DNA of 64,000 nucleotides from Allodiplogaster sudhausi (Eukaryota; Nematoda; Chromadorea; Rhabditida; Diplogasteridae), in the NCBI GenBank assembly GCA_945643635.1, contig CALZFC010000109.1, positions 366,001 to 430,000 of the forward strand, written 5' to 3'. Below are positions 11,829 to 22,523 of the stretch, one piece after another. The notes beneath the pieces are model-generated. The model was not told the DNA's origin, did no database searches, and saw nothing but the letters and a program-made list of their open reading frames with translations. Position numbers and translations under genes: made by a program. Each line of letters begins with the position of its first letter. Positions within the stretch are counted from its first letter, which is position 1.

Positions 11829-12241
11829 CAGAGATGCAAGAGGCCCGGCCGGCCTCGGCCGGCCCGGGCCCAAGGGCCGGCCGGCCCAAATTTCCAAGGC
11901 CCTGTAGGGCAGGGCCGGGCCGGGCCCAACCTAGAGCCCGGCCCTCGGCCCGATTGGCCCTTTTTTCGAAAATATGCTAGCGAGCATTCTCATGACCGAC
12001 CGAACTCTTGTTGATCATGAGTAATTTTGAAGTTCAGGAGTCGTATTCCGCTTCAAAATCAAATAAATGAGAAGCCTTTTGAACGGGAAGTTAAAAGAAG
12101 TAAGTTTTGTTAAGAAAATGACGAATTAAAAATTTTAATTTGACATTTTCTAATAATCGGGCCGGCCGGGCTCAAAATTCAAGGGCCCTAAAACTGCTGG
12201 CCGGGCCGGGCCCAAAAACGTTGGGCCAACTTGCATCTCTG
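11829..12241. mobile_element. hAT-type MITE with 8-bp target-site duplication
   Basis: A 413-bp element with 12-bp perfect terminal inverted repeats, CAGAGATGCAAG at the left and CTTGCATCTCTG at the right. It is flanked by the direct repeat GCAGCAGG (11821-11828 and 12242-12249). An 8-bp duplication with CAG...CTG ends is the signature of the hAT superfamily. The subterminal 70-100 bp at each end is extremely GC-rich (runs of GGCCGGCC and GGGCC) while the middle is AT-rich. No transposase is encoded. Confidence 0.92.
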
Positions 12242-12249
12242 GCAGCAGG

Positions 12250-13535
12250 TGCCATATTCTTGAAGTGGGAAGGGAGAAGGGATGAGGGAAAAGGGAGAAA
12301 AGAGAAGGGAGAATGGAGATCGAGTAGATGTGGAGACTGAGCAGAATCAGGGTTTTTATATCGACGCAATATGGAGTACTTTACTGAGTCCGGAAGTACT
12401 CCGAAGTGCAGATATTATAATTCCAATCATCCTTTGTAGCCAATGACACATCTTCTACTGATTCGAAAAGCGCGCAGGAAGGCTAAGTGGAAAGATTTTT
12501 TTGTTACGTCTGAGAAATTTAACAGTATTAACGTACTTTGATTATTTCAAAAAAAGATATGGCCATTGGACTCCTGCACTTGGAACGCCTATATGTGTTG
12601 CACGCAACCAACATTGGTCGGATTTTTCTTAACAGGTCTCGCTCACAAGCCAATTGGTTTACCACAAAGTTGTGTGGAGAGAGTGCGAAGGGTAGTAGCA
12701 GCTCTGTCGGATTTTCGGAAGTATGGGACTAGTTCATTTTGAAATGTGTACCCTATCCCTCTCCTCCCATCTCACTGCCGGCGCCCTTCGTAGTCTCTCT
12801 TCATAGAAAAGGCCGGCTAATATCGGTTGCAAGCATCGATTTGCCGCTCCAGCGCACGAATTCGTTGGCCCCGGTGACCACTGTGTTGTACCGTTAAGTT
12901 TTTTTCTTTAAATTGCTGGAAGTTCAAATAATATTCTTCGCAGGAATTTGGCGTCAGGTTTGAAACTTTTCTCACAGTAAGCAAAAGTGATTGGAATTCC
13001 ATAATTCCAATGTGCTCTTTAGCACCATTTCTGTGGATTTCTAACATACTATTGCTCCGAATGCAATCGCTGAAAATCGCTAAAACATTCTGAGTATTTA
13101 TGAAGAAGTGCTGTATAATTTTGTCACGAGATGAACTTATTCACATTGAAAATAAACTTAATTCAATTAATCCCCGATTCCTCTTCTAAGCTAAGTCTTG
13201 ACATCATTCGATTTCCTCTTGTTTCCAATTCTTTAACACTCTTTTTAAACATTTGTCGGTGAACCACTGCTGCCTCTAGCATGAAGCAAAACTCTGATAA
13301 TGGCAGAAAGAAACAACTAGGCTTTGGCAGACGGGAAGAGAAATGCCATAACAATGAGCTGGCATTCAATTTCCTTTGAATTCCTTGCGATTTGAGTAAG
13401 CAACAGTTGCTCCGATTACTGAGTGGTTACAGTAAAAGGGGACGAGACGCCTTTCATGAGCACTTTCTCTCATTCTTATTTTTCCATTATTGTTCTTGAT
13501 GTTTTTGAAGGTTCTCGATCAGCAGAAAGAAGACT
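12250..13535. other. No supportable gene
   Basis: The stretch is mixed in composition. A minus-strand open stretch of 76 codons at 12817-13047 has no recognisable motif or supporting splice partners. The last 200 bp presumably include the promoter of the small secreted gene at 13536, but I see no certain TATA box. Confidence 0.4.
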
Positions 13536-13947
13536 ATGATGTTTGGCTGTTCTGCAGCACTATTTCTGGTGCTTGTCGTCGCTGCTTTTCATGTTACTTT
13601 AACGAGAAATAATTTTAAAAATTTTATACAATTATTCAGGAGCCTTTAGTTGCTTATGGTAGATGACAAGAAGAATATTAATCCTGATTCAGTGCCTCCA
13701 TGCGCAGCCGGTGAATCGTGTCAGCAGTGAGCGGCAACTCGAAATCTTTGGTCACCCTCACGATCGCTTTGGACGCGCTCCTGAGACCGTGGACTTGGAA
13801 CATCCGATTGCAAACGCTATCGTTGAAGTCGGAAAAGTGGGGTACAAGGCAGCCGAGACAGTTAATGACGTAGCAAAGGAAGCTGCAAAGACAGCCAACA
13901 AATTTGCCAAGGATATGGAAGGCTTTTTCACAGGAATTTTCGGATGA
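13536..13947 (+). CDS. Small secreted protein, two exons, 103 aa
   Basis: Exon 1 (13536-13592) starts with two Met codons and encodes MMFGCSAALFLVLVVAAFH. The intron (13593-13692) begins gttact and ends ttcag. Exon 2 (13693-13947) continues in phase with CLHAQPV... and ends in TGA. The join completes a classical signal peptide with likely cleavage after LHA. The mature part of about 78 residues is polar at first. It then becomes an Ala/Lys/Glu-rich segment (VGKVGYKAAETVNDVAKEAA) suited to one amphipathic helix, and ends in FFTGIFG. It contains no cysteines after the signal region. I do not recognise the family. An AATAAA lies about 100 bp downstream. The gene model is well supported by the signal peptide being completed exactly at the splice. 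Confidence 0.72.
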
Positions 13948-14050
13948 CAACATCTCCGACATTGGCTGTATCCGTCGCGAAAAAAACTTCTTATTTTTTG
14001 CAATATTATGCTAACCTCTATGATATATGTATGATGAAAACTGCAAATGA

Positions 14051-14056
14051 AATAAA
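14051..14056 (+). terminator. Probable polyadenylation signal AATAAA
   Basis: AATAAA 104 bp past the stop of the small secreted gene, on the same strand, with no competing hexamer closer. Confidence 0.45.
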
Positions 14057-14479
14057 GAAATGTGTTTACGAAAATCTTCAGAGTTTCATAATCATCACAT
14101 TCTTGTACGACTTAAGAAAAAAACATAATAAAAAGGTAAAAATGACGTACAAATGAAGCTTGGTGGTGAAAAGGGGTGAATCATGGAAAGCGGTATGTAC
14201 GCATTTGGTTGCTAATGATAACACTCGGCTATGTATGCAAAAGGCAATACATTGTACGTACTGTGTCAACAAAATCATTTTTCCGTGCATTTTCTTACAA
14301 TTTAAAGAAAATTGTGATAACATTTAAAAGTCTTTATGTACATATGTATGTACATACATACATACATACAAAACGTGTATTTAAAAACATTCATGAAATA
14401 TTTTTGTATCTTTAATCATATGCTTCCTCGCATTCCCTTCTCGCCCCACGAGGAGCGGGTGAGTGATCACCTGCTCTGA

Positions 14480-15364
14480 GTGATGGGCCCACCCCCACCT
14501 AAGCGTCATGCCACGTCACCCTCATCCTCCCCCGTCGTCGTCGACCCCTCGAAGCTCTCGGAGAATCTTCAGAAGCTGGTCACCGACACCCTCGACTACG
14601 CGAACGGCAACGCTCCGGCTGGGATGAACAAGGACGCATGGAAAGGTCTGTCTAGTTTGCTCGTTCTTTTGGCCTCGACAGTCGAGCGCCTGTCCATTTT
14701 GTCACCTCCCGCGCCGCCTTCTGTCTCTTCTCCAACCTCTCTCTCTCACTCTCACCTTGGCCTGTCTTTCCCGTCTGCGTCCTCTGCACTCTCTCATGCT
14801 CTCTCGCCTCCCACTGCTGAGTCTCCTGCTGAAAGGCACCTCCGTGAGAGATCACTGGTGGTTGCTAATCTGCCAGAGAGCGACGCATCCGATGTTTCGG
14901 CTAAAGTGGTTGCAGACGAGAGTGCCGTTGCTAGCCTACTTGGTGTTCTTGGCGTGGAGGCGCGTGCCCAGACTGTGTTTAGAATGGGCCGCGCCAGTGA
15001 CAAGTCCCGTCTTGTTAAGGTAACTTTGCCTACGCGGAGTCATGTGTTGACGGCACTGAGGAATGGCAGACTCCTTCGGGATCTGCCTGCTTGGCGCAAT
15101 GTCTTTGTGAGAAGAAGTATGACTTTGGATGAGAGGAAGAAGTGGAATCAACTGCGTGTGCAAGCATCTCAACTGAATAAGAGCGATAGCTCCGCTGGAT
15201 GGGTGGTGTACAGGATGGAGCTCTGGCGCAAGTCAGAGATCACTGGTCGCCGCAGGCTGACCATGCCACCTCCTCTTCCTGGGGCACTTCCCGATGAAAG
15301 CGCAGGGATGCATATTGATGAAACGGACTCCTCTCCCAACGGGCGGGAAAACGGCCAAAGCTAG
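14480..15364 (+). CDS. LINE ORF1 protein (gag-like nucleic-acid-binding), intact frame
   Basis: The 294-aa open frame starts MMGPPPPKRHATSP. It has a Pro/Ser-rich N-terminal third with a conserved patch (LVTDTLDYANGNAPAGMNKD). The middle is a low-complexity linker, and the C-terminal half begins RSLVVANLPES and continues with RMGRASDKSRLVKVTLPT. That layout is typical of ORF1 proteins of CR1/Jockey-type LINEs, where an RRM-like fold binds element RNA. I see no CCHC knuckle. The first patch recurs on the minus strand at 40587-40793 (VTDALAFANGVPPAGMNRQ), which supports its being a family protein. The stop at 15362-15364 overlaps the apparent beginning of ORF2 in another frame. Confidence 0.75.
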   Translation: MMGPPPPKRHATSPSSSPVVVDPSKLSENLQKLVTDTLDYANGNAPAGMNKDAWKGLSSLLVLLASTVERLSILSPPAPPSVSSPTSLSHSHLGLSFPSASSALSHALSPPTAESPAERHLRERSLVVANLPESDASDVSAKVVADESAVASLLGVLGVEARAQTVFRMGRASDKSRLVKVTLPTRSHVLTALRNGRLLRDLPAWRNVFVRRSMTLDERKKWNQLRVQASQLNKSDSSAGWVVYRMELWRKSEITGRRRLTMPPPLPGALPDESAGMHIDETDSSPNGRENGQS

Positions 15365-18185
15365 GTCTCTGTTCTGTTTCATGTGTTCTATTCAATGCCC
15401 GCAGTATTGTTAACAAGCTCTCTGATCTACATATGTACATAAGTATCTTTCGACCTTCTCTTCTCTTAATTACTGAAACTTGGCTAAGCACTAAAGTCTT
15501 AAATTCTGAATTGATTGGTGGCTTGCCTTATTCTGTGTTTAGGCGTGATCGCTCTAGTAAGCGCGGAGGTGGAGTTGCCATTGTCTTTGATAATTCTTTA
15601 TCTGTGCAGGTGGTTGATCAGGGCGCTTCATCATCACGCTGTGATACTTTGGCTGTAGATTTGCATTCATTAACTGGTCCTGATACCGTTCGCATTGTAG
15701 TCGCTTATCGTCCACCGAATACATCCTCTGCTGCCAATGATCAGTTCTTTGATACTCTCTGTGACATTCTCGCTGTTCCTTATCCATCCATGCTTTGCGG
15801 TGATATTAATTTGCATATCGACTGGAATGATCCCTCTTCTATTCATGGACAGCATAGTCGTTTAGCTGATCTTGTTAATGATCTCTCTTTTACTCAGTAT
15901 GTGCGACGACCCACTCATAAGGATCACATTCTCGATATAGTTGCTGCCTCATCCGGAATTGTTTCAAATTGTGAAGTGAATGCTCCATTTTCCTCCTCCG
16001 ACCACGCATCCGTATCCTTTAGTCTCTCCTTCAGCAATGATTGTCCTATTTATGCACCTTCTTTTGACTTTAGACGCAGTGATTTTGAAAAGCCCTCCTC
16101 CTTTATTTTTGCTGTTGATTGGATTTCTTGTTTTGATAATTTTCTTAACATAGATGACATGTACAATCGTTTTCTTTCCGTTCTCCATTCCTTCATTCCT
16201 GGTTGTACCCCCTCAGGCGCAACTTGGCAAAGAGTACTAGCTATCCACCCTATATACGTTCCTTGCTTTTGCACAAGAATAGGCTTTATTCTAAGCTTAA
16301 TTGCACTCCCGTTCGATTAGAATATGAAAGAGTTTGTCTGAAATTGCGTAAGCTTGTTGACAAGTTTGTAAGAAATTGTGAATCTCGGCTTCTTAGCTCA
16401 ACTTCTGGATTATTCTCCTTTGTATCTGCCCGCCTTAAGCAAGCTCCTAAAATAGGTTGCATTACTGTCTCAGGCCAACGAATCACCAGTGACTTAGAAA
16501 AGGCTGAAGCACTTGGATCTTCTTTTGCTAATGTATTTACGGTTGATGATATGCATTCTCACGATTTCCATTTCAAGAACGAGTACTCTTTCTCAGATTT
16601 TGTAATTATGCCACAGCAGGTTCAGTATTACCTAAAAAGGCTTAAACCATCGTGCTCTCTAACATCTGAAGGTTTGCCTCCCATCCTCTATAAGAAATGC
16701 GCTCAATCTCTTTGCAAACCTCTCAGCTTTATATTCAACTTTTCTCTCTCGCTTGGAACTGTCCCCTCTGTATGGCGAGAAGGCATTGTTATTCCAATTA
16801 ACAAGATTAGTGCGCCATCTGAGCCTTCTCATTTCCGCCCAATAACTCTCTCCCCTGCGCCTGCCAAAGTCATGGAGCGATGTATTAAGCCTCGGTTGGA
16901 AAAGTGGTGTAAGCGCTTCAATCTGCTCCCTGATTCTCAGCACGGTTTTCGCGAACGCAAGTCTGTTGTGACAAACTTATTAGAATCCACTCAAGACTGG
17001 CTAAATGAAACAAATAAGGGGAAATTTGTTGATGTTTTGTATTTCGACTTTGCAAAAGCTTTCGACACAGTTTGCATTCGGAAGCTGCTATATAAACTTG
17101 ATTGTTGTGATATTCGAGGTAACATGTACAACTTGTTAAAATCGTTTTTGGAGGCTCGAACATATAAAGTTAAAGTTAATGGAGTACTCTCGAGTAATTA
17201 TGATTCTATTTCAGGTGTTCCGCAGGGGTCTGTACTCGGTCCTCTATTTTTCAGCCTTTACATCTCAGACTTGCCAAGAGAATTGGCCTACCTTTTAACA
17301 GTTAAGCCGGTAATGTTTGCCGATGATCTCAAGCTGTATGCATCTTTCGATCAACTTTCGCAAGGCCTCACCCACAAGCAACTTTTGGATGCCTGTTTAG
17401 TTATCGTAGAATACTGTCAAAAATGGCAGTTGTCGGTTGCACACAAAAAGTACTCCGTTCTTCATCTTGGCAAAAGAAATCCAAAATTGACCTACCTCAT
17501 TCAAACTCTTGTGCCTTCTATCTCTTTCACATTTCCTGTTGCTATTGATCCAGTTCGTGACTTAGGTGTCTACATTGACTCTGATCTATCTTTTAAGTAT
17601 CATATCTCTCTTACGGTAAAGAAGGCTTAGAGTAGTATATGCATTATTTCGTATTCTCTAGTCTGGTTTCCCTTTCGCTTATACCAAGTGTTTCAAGGCA
17701 TTTGTCCTTCCAATAGTTGAGTTTGCAAGTCCAATTTGGTCTCCTCATCGAGTTATGCTGATTAGAGAATGAGAGAGAGTCCAGAAGGTTTTCACTCGTT
17801 TGCTTTTTAATCGTTGCCATCGTAATTCTTCTACATCTGCTATGATTCCTAGCTATCCTGATAGACTAAAGCAGTTGTCGTTTCATTCGCTTTACCATAG
17901 AAGAGTGCATTTGGATCTGATTCTGACATTCAAAATTATGAAGATGCTGGTTGCCATTCCTATCTCTCTTTTCTATAAATTTAGGCCATGCACACATAGA
18001 ACAAGCATATTTTCGTTTTACATTCCGACTACTAGGAAAGATCAGTTGTATCATTCGTTTGCGTATCGATCTGCTCGCTGGTACATGAAGTTGCCTCTTT
18101 CTCTCATTGCCTCTCCTTCTCTATTGGTTGCGAGAAATCGTATTCATGGCTTTTCTGTTAGCTCAGTACTATCAGTCCCAAGTAT
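15365..18185 (+). pseudogene. LINE ORF2: endonuclease plus reverse transcriptase, broken
   Basis: The endonuclease part reads NARSIVNKLSDLH, then LLLITETWL, GGGVAIVF, AYRPPN and GDINLHIDW, and later SDHASVSFS: the apurinic-like endonuclease motifs. The frame shifts near 16215. The reverse transcriptase part follows (16203-17630) with SHFRPITLSPAPAKVMER, QHGFRERKSV, YFDFAKAFDTV, SGVPQGSVLGPLFF and the catalytic box MFADDLKLY. A TAG at 17628-17630 and a TGA near 17771 interrupt the remaining C-terminal region (IVEFASPIWSPHR...). Domain identity is certain; clade (CR1 or Jockey) is approximate. Confidence 0.9.
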
Positions 18186-18602
18186 CACAGGTATATAATG
18201 TTGTTCTCTCGGCCATCCCAAACACCCTTTCCCCTCTCCCTGGCCATTCTTTTCCTACCCCTCTCAACGTCCCAAGAGTACGTCGCTGTGCTCGCTCCTC
18301 TGCACGCCCTCTCCCGTGCATACAGCGATCCGCTTCTCGCTCTTTGGTGGCAAGACGAAGTCAGGGCCTGGCTCCCCCTGAGTGGGGCGGGTGCAGTGGC
18401 TACTCTTCCTTTCCTTTCCTTTCCATTCCCTTCTCTTCCCCCTACCTTCCCCTTCTAAGTTCTACTTCTCTAAGTTTTCTCTCTTATCTTAATCTTTACT
18501 CTATCACAATCACAATCAGGAACTTTTTAATAATTACTGCATTTTGCTTCTCCAAGTGTCGTCACATTAAATTTATTTTGATGTCGATAAATAAATAAAT
18601 AT

Positions 18603-19465
18603 GTTCTTCCTCTTGCATTTCATACAATGCCTTTTATTCTTAATTTAATTGAGCTATTGTTTCAGTTTGTAAGCTAACAGTGAAAAAGGAGGAATAAGAA
18701 AACAGGAAAGGAAATATTTAATAGAAAAGGATAGTCGGAGAGTGGTAAAGAAACCGAGAACAAAAGAAGGTGAAAGATATGTAGTGAAAAAACTGAAGAA
18801 AAAAATGAAAGAGGCAGGGAGAGAGAAAGAGAACAAGAGAAAGAAACAGACAGAGAGAAAGATGACGTATAGAACACTTCAAACATTCTGACAAGGGTCT
18901 TTCTTTGTTTTGCTTGCTATTTGTAAGGAGTGAACAATCAATGCAAGCAATTAAGATGACGAATTTAGAGAACAAGTAAAGGGTTTTTTATGATTTTTTT
19001 TTCATTTTCTTCTTAAATCACAATTATATCAGAAAGATTAAATGAATCATTGGTTATACGTGCAAAGATGTATGTTTGAGCTAACCATAAGAGTACTCTT
19101 CTTTCATTTACATCCCTGTTTCAATGCACTTGACATCATCAAAGCATAATTGGACTAATTGTAAGTAGGCTGCTGACTAAGGCTTAGCTTACATTTGAGA
19201 CATTAGGATTGTAAGAGCTCACAATCAGTGAAAATGTACGCATAGTTTAGGCGATGGAGGAATGAAAAGGTCACGGCTTTTGAACATAAGGAACTTGGTA
19301 TTCCATTTCGTCAATAAAAATAATAAAAATTAGACTTCTTTTTCCTTCTGCAATGTTTTCAAAAGGCTGTTTGGCAATTGTGACAACTTTATGGGGAATG
19401 TTTATTAAACACCGAGTATTTCATAAATAATGTTGGTGAGTTTCATTGACGCCATTATACATTCT
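18603..19465. other. No gene seen
   Basis: AT-rich sequence with a GA-rich tract at about 18700-18870. It probably contains the 3' UTR and downstream flank of the minus-strand gene ending at 19466. Confidence 0.5.
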
Positions 19466-21285
19466 TTAGTAGACGGCCTCCGAGCTTGAGCCGGCGCATC
19501 CGCAGCCGACGGGGTGGCTGAAATGCATTTATATTGTAAAAAAAACATGTAAACAAATTAAAATTTTAACTGTAGAAATATCGTAGTGAATATACCGTAA
19601 TTCTGGAGTGAATACATTTTAACTGAATTTAAACAAGACGACACATTCATGACACTTACAAACGGCTCGCGCAAGTTGGAGCTGCGAGTTCTTCGCTGCT
19701 CGACGCGGCACCGCAACCGCAGCTGAGAGGGTGGCTGGAAAAAGAGAATATATATTTTTTATTTTTATTTTGCACGTTTACAAATATGTAGTTACTTCTG
19801 AGAGGAAATTCATCGAAAACCTGAAAAGAACAAAAATAATGAAATCTCGAAGAAAATAAAATAAAAATATAGAATGTAAATGTCCTACAGAACGCTCGAG
19901 CATGCCGGCGCAAGGCGTTCCTCGCTGCTCGAGCTGCCGTACTGGCGCCTTAGGGGAGAAAAAAAGATTCAGTTTTGAATGCGCACCTTTTTGTCTGACT
20001 CAACAGCAAGAGAGCATGTGATTTAGATTTTTAAATTAAAAATGCCATGGAAGCGGAAATAATGTAAATTCAAGTGAATTCATTCAACCAACACTGGATG
20101 GTAGTTCGGGTAGACGCTGTTGCCGCAGCCGCAGCCGCAAGTCGGAAGCTATAAGAACAAGTTGCAAAGAAGACAAGTTAATGAGCTTAATTAATATTAG
20201 CTTTAAAATATTAGCTCCGTAGTTACCTTACGGAGACCGTAGCGGACCTTGTTCTTGACAACCAACTTCTTGAACACCTGCAAAATTTCGTTAATTGATA
20301 TTTTTTGCATCTTCGTGTTTAAACACTGTCAACATGCTCTTCTTGTGTATTGAGTATTTCTTGCGTCTTGCGCATTATCATTTTGAGAGAACCTTTGGCA
20401 GACGACGAACGACGTGCTGGTGGAGAGTGATCTTCTGGGTCACCTGTAATATTATTGCTCGACTATGCACATATTTTTGAAATCAAATGGACAATTTGTA
20501 ACAATACTTAATTTCGCACTATGAAGTATGGAAAAAGATGAACAAGAAGAAAAAGATGTGGAGAAAAACATCATTTCATCCTACCTTCTTGACCTTCTGC
20601 GGGTGGTTGACAACGAAGCGACGATGCTTGACGAGCACCTTCGGGCAATGCTTGACGACGCGAGCTGATTGTGGGACTTTTTTTATTTATTCAATTTTTG
20701 ATTGGTGACTCGTCGACAATTTTTGTTGTCTTCTAAAACTGAGTGCTTTTTACAACAACAAAAAAATTTCCTCACGCTGGCATCCGCAAGTGGCCGTTGG
20801 GATGTAACGGCGGACACACGATGGGCCGTGGTTATAGTAGCCGACCTGAAGTGGAGAGAGAGAGAGAAGAGAGAGAGATAGACGGAGAAGCGACAGAGAG
20901 GAGTGAGAGGAGAGAGAGAAGAGAGAGATAGGGAAAGAGAAAAGAGTATCTCCTCATCTTCTAAAGAGTAGGCTTTTTCGAAAATGATAAAGCAATTCCT
21001 GTTGAATCTTCTCTAGCTATAAACGAGTCCAAAACTAAATAATGAATTCTTGCCAAAAACATTGGCGAAAGAGCATGTGATTTAGACAAGCAGCCGCCAC
21101 TATGATCAGAAAAAAGTGCCGAGATATTACCGTTGAGTGCTGCGCTAATTTAATGGTAGCTAAATCGCACTGTTATACTCAACCTCATTCGAGCCGGACG
21201 ACGAGCCATAGCCGGTCGCATAGCCGCCGTATCCAGCGAAGGCAACCGAGCACGAGACGGCGAGGAGCACCAGAGTTGTTTGCAT
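19466..21285 (-). CDS. Secreted Cys/Gly/Ser-rich protein with a basic core, nine exons, about 197 aa
   Basis: Exons (minus): 21184-21285, 20776-20845, 20585-20664, 20393-20443, 20227-20277, 20089-20148, 19889-19941, 19660-19734, 19466-19517. All splices are GT-AG and every phase joins. The protein opens with a signal peptide (MQTTLVLLAVSCSVAFA) and a Gly/Tyr/Ser stretch (GYGGYATGYGSSSGS). A Cys cluster (TATCGCQ) is followed by a very basic centre rich in V-K/R-H repeats (KVLVKHRRFVVNHPQKVKK), then LPTCGCGCGNSVYP. The last three exons are variations on one theme: YGSSSSEE, HPLSCGCGAASSSEE, HPVGCGCAGSSSE. Exons 8 and 9 are clearly duplicated from each other. I recognise no family. Composition suggests an extracellular structural or adhesive protein, for example of cuticle or eggshell; this is inference. 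The weakest splice is between exons 6 and 7. Confidence 0.7.
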
Positions 21286-22064
21286 GCTTGCTTCAATTTT
21301 ATACATATTCGCATTAAATTGTTCAGTTCTAAGATATCACCATTCCAATTGTAAGCTGAAGAGCGGTTCTTCCTCGAAATCCAACATAAAAAGAAAGCTG
21401 CCCTACATTTTTTTAAAAGTTTTTTTTGAAAGCCAAAAGACGTTCATTTTCTAAAGCAAATTGCAAAAGTAGAAATGTTGAAGAAGACACGACGATGCTT
21501 GCAAGTTGCACTAGCTTTCCTTTTATATCGAAACCGTTGACATTCTCTCATTCACCACCCGCGCTCACTTGGAGCTTGCTTGTTTTCCTTCCTCTCTTTC
21601 TATTCCAGTCTCTCTCTCTCTCCACGTTATTCTCAATAAGAGCGCCGTGCAGCCGAGTAGGGCAAAAAGAATTGCAGAAAGAAAAGGGCACTGACGGTGC
21701 GATATACACAATTAAATGAAGAGGCATTTCACTTGGAAGAAAAAAAAGAGTTCCAAGTCTTTATTCTCAAATGCTGTTTTTTCGACATATTGGCGTTCAT
21801 ACAACTGCGATCGATGTCGCAAAATAAAATACATTATGAGTTATATCGCTCTGTTGGGCTCTTTTTCTTTTTCTTAAATGAACGAAGACGCACCAAAATA
21901 GCGTCTAACAATAAGCGCTTTGATTTTACAATCATTCTTCTCGAAGGCTTTCAAAAGGGGCCACAGATTCTCAATTCTAAACAATATATGTATGTCATTA
22001 CTGAAGGCTCTAAAGATCAGCAGACATCAATATCTCTATCAATATTTTTTTATCAGTATCTCAA
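21286..22064. other. No gene seen; upstream flank of the Cys/Gly/Ser-rich gene
   Basis: AT-rich sequence with a CT-rich tract at 21600-21625. It should contain the promoter of the minus-strand gene starting at 21285. I cannot point to a specific regulatory motif. Confidence 0.4.
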
Positions 22065-22523
22065 TCAATATCTCGCTCGTCCTTCTTCGATGGTGTTTCT
22101 TCTGGAACAGCTCGGTTGCATTGGCTGAACACTTGGCCGGTTGCCAAAAAGTGCCACTCGAACCTTCAGATATGCCCTATAACGAAAAAAAACCATGTTT
22201 TATTCAACATTGTTGTTATTGTTTCACATGTAAATCACTCTATGCATCTCACTATATATTACATATAAAATCGTATCCATCATCCATATCTTATATGTAT
22301 CCATCGTTTCGACATCAAATATATAATGTTTTCTCGTCAGTGTGCAAAGTAAGCAAAAAAATTTTTAGTAAAGAATATTTAGTGAATTAGAACAAAAAAG
22401 TGTGCTTTGCCTCCTAAAGCCGTAGTCCTTGAGGAAGAGGAAGATGAAGAATGCGAAGCAGGCCAAGAAGCATGCGAGCATCCAGGCGAGCGCGACCAGA
22501 TTCGAGCGAAGGCTGTCGGATTT
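22065..22523 (-). CDS. C-terminal two exons of a single-pass membrane protein (partial model)
   Basis: Exon 22411-22523 follows a cttcag acceptor. It encodes a short polar lead, a strongly hydrophobic helix (LVALAWMLACFLACFAFFIF) and then a basic stop-transfer-like end (KDYGFRR). A GC donor (AGGAG|gcaaag) joins it in phase to exon 22065-22176, which encodes a basic, Pro/Ser/Arg-rich tail (LFGNRPSVQPMQPSCSRR) ending in TGA. Upstream exons should lie above 22530, but I could not identify them. Family unknown. The hydrophobic helix flanked by charge is clear; the gene model beyond it is tentative. Confidence 0.4.

Larger units (their letters stand above)
14418..18602 (+). mobile_element. Non-LTR retrotransposon (LINE, CR1/Jockey group), degraded
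   Basis: About 4.2 kb with an ORF1, an ORF2 (endonuclease plus reverse transcriptase), a pyrimidine-rich 3' UTR and a simple tail (ataaataaata) ending near 18602. ORF2 carries stops and a frameshift, so this copy is dead. A derivative carrying the start of a related ORF1 and the same kind of tail sits at 40520-40897. Confidence 0.85.

Noticed and set aside
18198..18598. Open frames in the pyrimidine-rich tract after the LINE reverse transcriptase
   Set aside because: This is the LINE 3' UTR leading to its simple-repeat tail; low complexity only.
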